Shown here: positions 38,083-45,934 of the stretch, in pieces
How positions within the stretch are numbered: position 1 is the first letter of the stretch
Layout of the letters: every line of letters starts with the position of its first letter
From: Rubripirellula sp.
GTDB lineage: Bacteria > Planctomycetota > Planctomycetia > Pirellulales > Pirellulaceae
Assembly (NCBI GenBank): GCA_012270065.1
Contig: JAAXJB010000047.1
Location: forward strand, 67,346 to 131,345
Direction of reading: 5' to 3'
DNA length: 64,000 nucleotides
Made by a program: the position numbers and the translations under genes
Notes under the pieces: generated by a model
What the model was told of the DNA's origin: nothing
Seen by the model: the letters and a program-made list of their open reading frames with translations, nothing else
Databases searched by the model: none

Positions 38083-39090
38083 TCACTCGGGGTTTGCATT
38101 CTGACGAGCGATGTCACTGAGACCTTTTTGCAGCTTGTTGATCGTGAGCGCGACATCACTCGTTGCATCACAGGAGAGCGCAACCTGATCGAGTTTTTCA
38201 AGGAATTCAAATGCCGATTTCGGCCTCGAACGAGGTTCTTTCTTGAGCAAGCTGTGAATCAGTTCGCACAGTGGTATCGGAATTTGCCGGTTTCGTTTCT
38301 GAATCGGCTTTGGTCGTTGGGCAATGATTGAAACCAGTTGGCCAGAAAGAGACTGATTGGTCACTGGCAGAGATCCAGTGCAGGACTCGTAGAGAACAGC
38401 TCCCAGACTGTATAGGTCGGTACGGTCATCAAGCGGTTCCGATCTTGCCTGTTCAGGTGACAGATAGGCAGGTGTACCAATGACCGCTCCGCTGGAGATT
38501 TTTTGAAGGGACTTTGAGGCGAGAGCCAGCCCGAAGTCGAGAATCTTGATGCGATCTGATCCTTCTTCAATCCAGATGTTGGCTGGCTTGATATCGCGAT
38601 GAATGATCCCTTTTTCGTGAGCGACTGCAAGGCCGTTCGCAAGCTGACGAGCATAATGGATGATTTGCTGGCAGTTCAGCAGTGGCCCAGTCCGATTACG
38701 TTCCGCGAGTGTTTTGCCTTTCAACATCTCCATTGCGATGAAGGGCGTATCGCGACTCTTCCCGACTTCGAAAATCGTAACCACATTGTCGTGTTGAATC
38801 GCGGCCATGGCTCGCGCTTCACGTACAAACAGTTTGCGACTGTTGCGGATTGATGCCACTTTACTGTTCATCACCTTGAGGGCGACCGAGCGTTTCAGCT
38901 TGGTGTCCAAGGCCTCGAATACATGGCCCATCCCTCCCTGACCAATTTCGGAGATCACACGGTAGTGGGCCAGAGTACCCAGGTCTCCGGGTTGAGTCGG
39001 GGCGGACAGAAAGTCGAATGTCGTCAACGCCACAACTACCAGACAGAACTCAAACAGCAGAAACAAATCGAAGAGGAACAACATCGGCAA
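38083..39090 (-). CDS. Membrane-anchored Ser/Thr protein kinase
   Basis: A 335-residue Hanks kinase. An N-terminal hydrophobic segment (residues about 4-28) anchors it, with the kinase directly after: GQGGMGHV 50-57, Lys72, HRDIKPAN with Asp166, DFG 185-187, GTPAYLSPEQ activation segment. It ends with about 40 residues of helix and has no extracellular sensor, unlike most PknB-type kinases. It lies 95 bases downstream of the FkbM methyltransferase gene on the same strand. Substrate unknown. Confidence 0.92.
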   Translation of the reverse strand: MPMLFLFDLFLLFEFCLVVVALTTFDFLSAPTQPGDLGTLAHYRVISEIGQGGMGHVFEALDTKLKRSVALKVMNSKVASIRNSRKLFVREARAMAAIQHDNVVTIFEVGKSRDTPFIAMEMLKGKTLAERNRTGPLLNCQQIIHYARQLANGLAVAHEKGIIHRDIKPANIWIEEGSDRIKILDFGLALASKSLQKISSGAVIGTPAYLSPEQARSEPLDDRTDLYSLGAVLYESCTGSLPVTNQSLSGQLVSIIAQRPKPIQKRNRQIPIPLCELIHSLLKKEPRSRPKSAFEFLEKLDQVALSCDATSDVALTINKLQKGLSDIARQNANPE

Positions 39091-39185
39091 GTATACCAGT
39101 CGCTCTCGGAACCAGAATAGTCTTGAAACGATTTCTGAAAACAGCTGGTTATCAAGTTCTGGATTTTTTCGTCACATCTGTCTCA

Positions 39186-39860
39186 TTAGGGGGGGCTGTC
39201 ACGCCATGCAAGGAAGTGGGTTTGTTTTGCATTGACGCTCTTTTGCCAAGCATTCATTTCCGGCGGTAAAGAGTGCGCGGAAAATCGTGTTTCCTTTTCA
39301 AGGTGAAAGCGTGATTGCTTGAGCAATTCCTCGATTCGATCACTTGAGTTTTCTGAGACCAGATCCGTGGTTTCATGAACTTCAACGTAAAGAGCATCGA
39401 CGGAAGCCAGATGAGTAAATGATTCTCTTAGAACATTTTCCTCAGCTCCCTCGATGTCGAGTTTCAGAAATGAAACATTCTGCCCCCGAAGATGCCTGGA
39501 TAGTTTGCAACAGGGAACTGCCACGACAGAACTACCTTCACGCTGCCCCCATTCCGGTCGAATGGAGTTGCCCCGGGCATCAGCTCCATGGCCCATATCT
39601 CCGTACAGGTTCGTTGTGCCATCAAAGTCAGTCAAGGCAGCGTGGATGCATCGGATTCCAGGGATGTCGTTGTATTCGATATTCAGAGACAGCAGCCTGA
39701 ATGCATCGGGGTCAGGCTCAAAGCAGATCACCCGTGACATTGGCCAGCGGGTTTTCCACTCCAGAGCCGAGACACCGATATTGGATCCACAGTCGATGAT
39801 GAGCGGTTCCGCGCCCCGTGGTTGAAAAAAGGAGGGAAATTCCTCAATCGCACGGATCAT
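39186..39860 (-). CDS. FkbM-family methyltransferase (start unclear)
   Basis: At least 224 residues. The SAM site is IIDCGSNIGVSALEWK with FEPDP and LLSLN, followed by the FkbM signature FLKLDIEGAEENVL. Such enzymes O-methylate sugars or glycans. The frame upstream of the ATG at 39860 reads AIKKIRFRGYQLHYENESATES, which looks like the true N-terminus of the family. It stays open to a TGA near 39940 with only ATT or ATA available as starts; eight A's lie in that segment. The start is either a rare ATT/ATA codon or was lost by mutation. Confidence 0.82.
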   Translation of the reverse strand: MIRAIEEFPSFFQPRGAEPLIIDCGSNIGVSALEWKTRWPMSRVICFEPDPDAFRLLSLNIEYNDIPGIRCIHAALTDFDGTTNLYGDMGHGADARGNSIRPEWGQREGSSVVAVPCCKLSRHLRGQNVSFLKLDIEGAEENVLRESFTHLASVDALYVEVHETTDLVSENSSDRIEELLKQSRFHLEKETRFSAHSLPPEMNAWQKSVNAKQTHFLAWRDSPP

Positions 39861-40250
39861 CGATTCTGTCGCGCTCTCGTTTTCGTAATGTAGCTGATAG
39901 CCTCGAAAACGTATTTTTTTTATAGCAATCGGAATTCACCTTGGTGGAAATGGAAAGGAGAACAAAAATACGAGGATCCTCGTTCTTCTGAAAAGCGTTT
40001 CACTTTCGCTGATGTGACTGATCTCAGAACTGGCTTATCGAAAAAAATCCCCTGTATCTTATGGATCATTCAACGACCGGTTCATTGAAATCACGATTCG
40101 AGGTGATGAAATGATTCTCTCGCCAGCGAGCAAACCAGGTAAACTCTGAATGAGGCTGCGAGAAAAGTTGTATGATTGAAGCGTTGTTTCATTTGAACTT
40201 TAATGCGACTGTGCCTTTTTCATGTTTGGCCCTCAACCGGGAACCCCGTT
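39861..40250. other. Divergent intergenic region
   Basis: Apart from the probable N-terminal extension of the methyltransferase frame, it holds a perfect 14-bp palindrome (39970-39983, acgaggatcctcgt). No gene otherwise. Confidence 0.5.
39970..39983. repeat. Perfect 14-bp palindrome
   Basis: acgaggatcctcgt reads the same on both strands and lies between divergent genes. It could be an operator; nothing else supports it. Confidence 0.4.
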
Positions 40251-41504
40251 ATGTTCGGAATTTCTTTTCTGGCTGACAAGACAGCCGTTGCTGTTTCACT
40301 TTTTGTTGCCATGATTGCCCAATCTGTAGCGGCAGAACCAGGTCATTGGTCACGGTTCCGTGGCCCGTCTGGAACCGGTATCAGTCATGCAGCGGAGCTG
40401 CCGGTCGAATTCGGTGCAAGTGATGTCGTTTGGGAGACCAAGTTGCCTGTTTCCGGGCACTCCTCACCCGTTCAGTGGGGCAACCGGATTTTTGTGACCG
40501 GTGCTGCTGGCAAGGGTGATGCTGTGGAACGGCATGTTGTCTGTGTTGATGCCACATCCGGTGAAATCCTGTGGGACAGGAACGCGGCTGTCGTGTCAGG
40601 TGAGGCTCTTCATAAAATGAATAGTTGGGCCACTCCAAGTTGCGTTACAGACGGTGAACGTGTGGTGGCGTTTTTTGGTGCAGGTGGATTGCATTGCTTC
40701 GATAACACCGGCGAGAAGTTGTGGTCGAAAGATCTGGGTACATTTCCGGGAGGATGGGGTGTTGGTGCCTCACCAATCATTTACAAGGATTTGATCATTC
40801 AGAATTGTGACGCCGAGGGTGCTTCATATCTGGTTGGTTTGGATCGTAAGACAGGCGATGAAGTATGGCGCACAGCTCGTGAGGCCAAGCCAAGAGGTGG
40901 TTGGAGCACTCCCATCGTGATCGATGTGGATGGACACCAGGAATTGATTCTCAATGGCGAATTTGGTGTCGCTGCCTACGATCCAGACAGTGGTAAACCC
41001 TTGTGGCATTGCAATGGTTTTAACGGTCGTGGGACACCAGTGCCGGTATGGGGGCACGGCATGTTGTACGTCGTCAATGGCAAGTCGGGCGACGTGTATG
41101 CAGTCAGGCCGGGTGGTCGCGGTGACGTAACCAAGTCACATATGGCTTGGCATACGGATCGACGCGGTGGGAGAGACTTGCCATCTCCCATTCTGGTTGA
41201 TCGTTGTCTTGTTGCCATCAGTATGTCAGGGATCGCTACTGGCTATGACGCGCTCAGTGGTGAGGAGTTGTGGAAAGAACGACTGGGTGGCAACTACTCC
41301 GGATCTCCCGTTGCGGCAGGAGGTCGGATTTATGCCTTGGCAGAGGATGGCACGATCGTGGTGATGAAGCCAGGAAAACAACTCGAATTGCTAGCTAGAA
41401 GTAAAATCGACGGAAATTCGGGGGGTGTTTTTCGGTCTTCTCCTGGGGTGGTTTCAAATGACCTGCTGATTCGCAGCGATCACAGCCTTTACCGACTCAA
41501 GTGA
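40251..41504 (+). CDS. Secreted PQQ-like beta-propeller protein
   Basis: A 417-residue protein from the ATG at 40251, which places a signal peptide at the N-terminus (SLFVAMIAQSVAA); an earlier ATG at 40203 would add 16 residues. The opening HWSRFRGPSGTG and repeated blade motifs such as VCVDATSGEILWDR, VGLDRKTGDEVWRT and TGYDALSGEELWKE mark a seven- or eight-bladed PQQ/BamB-type propeller common in planctomycete secretomes. No PQQ ligands are evident, so a scaffold role is more likely than a dehydrogenase. Confidence 0.88.
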   Translation: MFGISFLADKTAVAVSLFVAMIAQSVAAEPGHWSRFRGPSGTGISHAAELPVEFGASDVVWETKLPVSGHSSPVQWGNRIFVTGAAGKGDAVERHVVCVDATSGEILWDRNAAVVSGEALHKMNSWATPSCVTDGERVVAFFGAGGLHCFDNTGEKLWSKDLGTFPGGWGVGASPIIYKDLIIQNCDAEGASYLVGLDRKTGDEVWRTAREAKPRGGWSTPIVIDVDGHQELILNGEFGVAAYDPDSGKPLWHCNGFNGRGTPVPVWGHGMLYVVNGKSGDVYAVRPGGRGDVTKSHMAWHTDRRGGRDLPSPILVDRCLVAISMSGIATGYDALSGEELWKERLGGNYSGSPVAAGGRIYALAEDGTIVVMKPGKQLELLARSKIDGNSGGVFRSSPGVVSNDLLIRSDHSLYRLK

Positions 41505-41914
41505 GTGTCGTTCCGCAGAGCATCAATGACGGACTTGGTGGTGTACTCATGAACACTATTCGGTTTGTTTGGGATTTGACAGATTCCTCGATTTGGTGCT
41601 ACCCTTTCGCATCAGTTTTGGGCTACCCGAGTCCGTTTTGCGGACTAAGATTGCCCGAGATGAGTCATATCCACTCAGTGATTGGCACGCCCGTGTTGTT
41701 GCTGAGCCCGCCTACACAAAGACAGATTATCGCCACTCTCGAAGATAACGAGGGTGATTTTGATGCTAGAAAGCGTCCACTCGTCGAAGAGTTGGAGGCT
41801 GGAAACAACAGTGAAGCACTCCGTCATCGTTCGCTGATTTCAGACGGGGTTGTTTAAACGTTAAACTGAAGATCAACAAGTAAATTAATCATCACGACCG
41901 GGAGCTTTACAGCC
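41505..41914. other. Promoter region of the DUF1501 cluster
   Basis: A 410-base gap. A 118-codon frame starting at GTG 41501, overlapping the preceding stop, is open but has no recognised content; I do not call it a gene. GGGAGC lies about 12 bases before the next ATG. Confidence 0.45.
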
Positions 41915-43219
41915 ATGCGTTGTCACGGAAACCCCTTTAGCAGACGTGGATTTCTTACAGCTGGAACTCTAGGTGGTTTGGGAATTTCTCTTCCCGAACT
42001 GCTATGGATGGAGAAGGCAGCGGCAGAGCAGAAGCATTACGACTTCATCGAAGCCAAGGCAAAGAGCGTGATTCATGTTTACTTGCCTGGAGGGATGGCT
42101 CATCAGGAAAGTTGGGATCCGAAGCCTTACAGCCCCATTGAGTACCGGGGCGAGATGAAGCCTGTGAAGACAAATACAGGTGAAATCTTCTGCGAGTCGA
42201 TTCCCAAGTTGGCAGGCATTGCTGATCGCCTTTGCGTCATTCGTTCGATGACACACGGCGAGGCTGCCCATGAGCGGGGCACGCACAACATGTTCACGGG
42301 CTACAAGCCCAGTCCCGCGTTGAAGTACCCAAGCTTCGGAGCGGTGGTGAGCCATGAGTATGGTCCACGTAACAATTTGCCACCTTATGTTTGTATTCCC
42401 AACCAGCCCAATGAATTCGCTGGAACTGGCTATTTGAGTTCCTCTTATGGTGCTTTCGCTCTCGGCAGTGATCCCGCCAGCAGCGGTTTTAAGGTGCGAG
42501 ATCTCGATCTGTACGGCGGGGTTGATGATGCCCGCTTTGCGCGTCGCCAGGCAGCCTTGGCATCGGTGAACAAGAAGTTCGGTGCGATGACCAACTCAGA
42601 TGGTGTGAAAGCCATGGATACGTTCTATGAGCGTGCCTACAACTTGCTTGGTTCAGGGGAGGCAAAAGCGGCGTTTGACCTTGGCAAGGAAGACAAGAAG
42701 ATGAAGGCCGCTTACGGCGAGAATCAGGCTGGTCAGCGTCTGTTGATGGCGCGTCGTCTGGTAGAGGCCGGTTGTCGGCTTGTGACTTTGACTTACGGTG
42801 GTTGGGACATGCACAGCGGCATCAACGCTGCCATGAAACGTACCATGCCACCACTTGATCAGGCATTGTCCCAGTTGATTCTTGATTTGGAACAGCGTGG
42901 AATGCTTGATTCGACTCTTGTGATGGTCAGCAGTGAATTTGGCCGGACTCCGAAAGTCAACAAGGACGCTGGTCGTGATCACTATCCAAAAGTGTTCAGT
43001 GTCATGATGGCTGGTGGCGGCATCAAAGGTGGTTCCATCTATGGGGCTTCCAACGCAACTGCATCAGAGCCGGAGTTCGATCCGGTTGGACCTGCCGATT
43101 TGGCGACAACCATGTACCACCAATTGGGAATCGTCGCAGACAAGGAACTGATGGCTCCAGGTGACCGTCCGATCGAAATCGTTGATGGCGGTAAAGTCTT
43201 GAAGGAAATTGTGTCCTAG
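41915..43219 (+). CDS. DUF1501 secreted protein (sulfatase-like fold)
   Basis: A 434-residue exported protein with a twin-arginine signal (SRRGFLTAG, residues 9-17). The DUF1501 pattern is clear: KSVIHVYLPGGMAHQESWDPKP near the start, RSMTHGEAAHERGTHNMFTGY, TYGGWDMHSG, and SSEFGRTPKVNKDAGRDHYPKVF towards the end. The fold is that of alkaline phosphatase/sulfatase, but the catalytic formylglycine site is absent and the role is unknown. First gene of a planctomycete cluster with PPC, DUF1549/1553 and cytochrome genes. Confidence 0.93.
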   Translation: MRCHGNPFSRRGFLTAGTLGGLGISLPELLWMEKAAAEQKHYDFIEAKAKSVIHVYLPGGMAHQESWDPKPYSPIEYRGEMKPVKTNTGEIFCESIPKLAGIADRLCVIRSMTHGEAAHERGTHNMFTGYKPSPALKYPSFGAVVSHEYGPRNNLPPYVCIPNQPNEFAGTGYLSSSYGAFALGSDPASSGFKVRDLDLYGGVDDARFARRQAALASVNKKFGAMTNSDGVKAMDTFYERAYNLLGSGEAKAAFDLGKEDKKMKAAYGENQAGQRLLMARRLVEAGCRLVTLTYGGWDMHSGINAAMKRTMPPLDQALSQLILDLEQRGMLDSTLVMVSSEFGRTPKVNKDAGRDHYPKVFSVMMAGGGIKGGSIYGASNATASEPEFDPVGPADLATTMYHQLGIVADKELMAPGDRPIEIVDGGKVLKEIVS

Positions 43220-43272
43220 GATTCTGTGTTGCAATTCGCAGCTGGCATATTCATTGAACCCGTTGATCACCA

Positions 43273-45720
43273 ATGATGACTAACATGTGGCAAAAAACTG
43301 TTTCACTCCTGGGTTGTCTTGTTTTTCTAGGTTGTGCAGGCACCGCTCAGGCTTATCGGCCTGAAATTGTCAGTTCCACTCCCCGCGGTATGCAGAGGGG
43401 AACGACGCAAACCGTGGAAATTACGGGGACCCGGTTGAGCGATAGTCGACAGATTATCGTTGATCGGGAGGGGATCAATGTGAAGTCGGTCAAGCCGGTC
43501 AGTGCTTCAAAAGTCGAAGTGGAATTTGAGGTGCCTGCGGACTCTCTGCCCGGGCTGTACCCAATCCGCCTGGTCAGTGAAACCGGTTTGAGCAATGTGA
43601 TGATGTTCAGTGTTGGTGTTCTTCCCAATTTGGAAGAAAAAGAGCCCAACAGCGAATTTGCGACGCCTCAGGTCATCGAAAAAAATGTGACTGTCGAAGG
43701 TGCAGTTGCCCGGGAAGATGAAGATTATTACCAGGTTGAACTGAAAGAAGGAGAGCTTCTGACGGCTGAACTGGAGGGTGTCCGTATCAAGAAAGGCCGT
43801 AGCAATCCTTTTTTTGATCCTTACGTGGCAATCTTGAACTCTGAGCGTTTCGAGATGGCTACCAGCGATGATGCCCCGTTGTTGCAGCAGGACTGTTTGT
43901 GCTCCATGCGTGCACCCGCCGACGGCAAGTACATCATTGTTGTCAGGGACAGTTCCTTTGGTGGTAACAACGACCGATATCGTTTGCACGTCGGATCGTT
44001 TCCGAGGCCGATTGCTGTTGTGCCGGCAGGCGGGCCGCCGGGAGCTCTTGTTGACATGACATTTGTTACCGCCACGGGTGATGCGTGGATTGAGAAAGTC
44101 CAGCTTCCGAGCCAACCACATGATGCATATCCTCTGGTCGTTTCGAATGCTCAGGGTGTCAGTCCTTCTCCAAACTTCATTCGTGTTCAGGAGATGCCGA
44201 ATGTTGTCGAGCAGGAACCGAATAACAGCTTCAAGGAATCGACCGCTGGTGCTCTGCCGGGAGCCTATTGTGGATTCATTGGTGAACCGGGAGACACCGA
44301 TTACTTCAGTTTCGAAGCCAAGAAGAATCAGACGGTCTCGATCCGGCTGTTCGCCCGGAAAATTCTGCGGTCCGAGCTGGATGGTGTGATCAATGTGTAC
44401 AACGCTGCGGGGAGCCGGGTCGGCGGTAATGATGACTCTGGTGGCCCTGACAGTCTTCTGGACTATAAAATCCCCGCCGATGGTGTTTATCACGTGAGTG
44501 TGAACGACCATCTTCGCAACGGAGGTCCAGGTTACGCTTACCGTCTTGAAGTGAAGTTGGTGGAGCCGTCTCTGGTTTTGACGTTGCCGGACCGTCAGCG
44601 GTACATCGCGACGCAGATCAACGTGCCTCAAGGTAATCATGCGGCGGTGATGATCAATGCATCGCGAGGCAGGGTGGCAGGCGCAATCGACATTGAAGGA
44701 TTGAATTTGCCAGAGGGTGTCACCATCACCCCGATTCAGATGCCTGCCAATCGCACCACCGTCCCATTGCTTCTCAGTGCAGCTCCTGAAGCAAAGCTTG
44801 ACGGAAGGTTGGTGAATTTTGTTGGCAAAATCGCAGACAATCCCACAGTCGGTCGTTACACGCAGCGACACCAGCTTTTGATCGGTCAGAACAACAGCGT
44901 GGTTTATGATTACAACGCTGACCGGGCCGCTGTCTCGGTCATCAAGGCGTCACCGTGCAGCTTTGAGATCGTGCAACCGCAGGTGCCTATCGTTCGTAAT
45001 GGTTCCATGCAACTCATGGTGAAGGTAGATCGGGGTGGGTTTGAAGGCGATATCCCCATTCGAATGCTCTACAATCCGCCGGGTATCGGCTCTGCCGGCA
45101 GCGTTACCATTCCCAAAGGCAAGAATGAAGCTGCGATTTCACTTACAGCGAACTCCTCGGCTGCAATCGGTGAATGGCCGCTGATTGTCTATGCGGTTGT
45201 TGGTGGCAATGAAATAGCGACCAAGCCTGCAACTTTGACCATCGAAGACCGTTTGTTTGCGTTTGAGTTCCCAAAAACATCAACGGAGTTGAATGCCGAT
45301 GCGGATGTACTGGTCGACGTTGAAGTGCTTCGTGAGTTTGCTGGAACATGCGAACTTGAGTTGGTAGGTCTTCCTGCTGGGGTCGTTTGTGAACAGAACA
45401 AAGTAGCTGTCAAAAATGACACTGAGCAGGTCAGCTTCAGTGTCAAAGTCAGTGAAAAGGCCCGTGTCGGACAGCACAAGACTTTAGTCGTCAGAGCGAC
45501 TGTCAATCACGAAAAGGGATTGATCAAGCAGACTCAGGGAACAGGAACACTCCAAGTGGACAAGCCGATTCCGGCTCCTGTGGCCAAACCAAAACCGGCT
45601 GAGCCAAAGCCGGCCGCCAAACCAGTGGCCAAGCCACCAGCACCGGTCAAGAAGAAGCCTCTCAGCAGACTCGAACAGTTGCGACTGATGCGAAAAGGGG
45701 CAGCTGAAACGCCAGAATAG
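43273..45720 (+). CDS. Secreted protein with PPC domains
   Basis: An 815-residue exported protein (signal peptide to about residue 27, cleavage AQA-YRPE; a Cys at about 21 could alternatively make it a lipoprotein). An IPT/TIG-like beta domain comes first, then two pre-peptidase C-terminal (PPC) domains, recognisable by EKEPNSEFATPQ...DEDYYQVEL and QEPNNSF...GDTDYFSFEA with Asp-rich turns, then Ig-like beta repeats. A Lys/Pro/Ala-rich tail of about 50 residues ends in SRLEQLRLMRKG. PPC domains help fold or attach secreted proteins. It sits 53 bases after the DUF1501 gene, in operon spacing. Confidence 0.88.
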   Translation: MMTNMWQKTVSLLGCLVFLGCAGTAQAYRPEIVSSTPRGMQRGTTQTVEITGTRLSDSRQIIVDREGINVKSVKPVSASKVEVEFEVPADSLPGLYPIRLVSETGLSNVMMFSVGVLPNLEEKEPNSEFATPQVIEKNVTVEGAVAREDEDYYQVELKEGELLTAELEGVRIKKGRSNPFFDPYVAILNSERFEMATSDDAPLLQQDCLCSMRAPADGKYIIVVRDSSFGGNNDRYRLHVGSFPRPIAVVPAGGPPGALVDMTFVTATGDAWIEKVQLPSQPHDAYPLVVSNAQGVSPSPNFIRVQEMPNVVEQEPNNSFKESTAGALPGAYCGFIGEPGDTDYFSFEAKKNQTVSIRLFARKILRSELDGVINVYNAAGSRVGGNDDSGGPDSLLDYKIPADGVYHVSVNDHLRNGGPGYAYRLEVKLVEPSLVLTLPDRQRYIATQINVPQGNHAAVMINASRGRVAGAIDIEGLNLPEGVTITPIQMPANRTTVPLLLSAAPEAKLDGRLVNFVGKIADNPTVGRYTQRHQLLIGQNNSVVYDYNADRAAVSVIKASPCSFEIVQPQVPIVRNGSMQLMVKVDRGGFEGDIPIRMLYNPPGIGSAGSVTIPKGKNEAAISLTANSSAAIGEWPLIVYAVVGGNEIATKPATLTIEDRLFAFEFPKTSTELNADADVLVDVEVLREFAGTCELELVGLPAGVVCEQNKVAVKNDTEQVSFSVKVSEKARVGQHKTLVVRATVNHEKGLIKQTQGTGTLQVDKPIPAPVAKPKPAEPKPAAKPVAKPPAPVKKKPLSRLEQLRLMRKGAAETPE

Positions 45721-45934
45721 TTGATGGCAGACCGGAACACTCCGGTATTGTCATGAACAAGCAGAACCAGGGCGATTAACGTGTCATGATTTTTTCTGTC
45801 CGAGTTCTTAACGTCGATCAAATAAGATTTGCCAGATCCAGTTTCACAAGTTTCACCGAACCAACCAATTCGAACTAATCAACCAGACTGGAACATTTCG
45901 TTCTGGTCCGAGGGAAAGACCCGCAGGTATCAAT

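Noticed and set aside
41501-41857. 118-codon frame overlapping the propeller stop codon
   Set aside because: Overlap geometry is suggestive, but composition and lack of motifs argue for a chance frame in a promoter region.
43507-44871. 454-codon open frame antisense to the PPC protein
   Set aside because: Shadow of a strongly supported gene; the antisense product has Arg/His-rich random composition.
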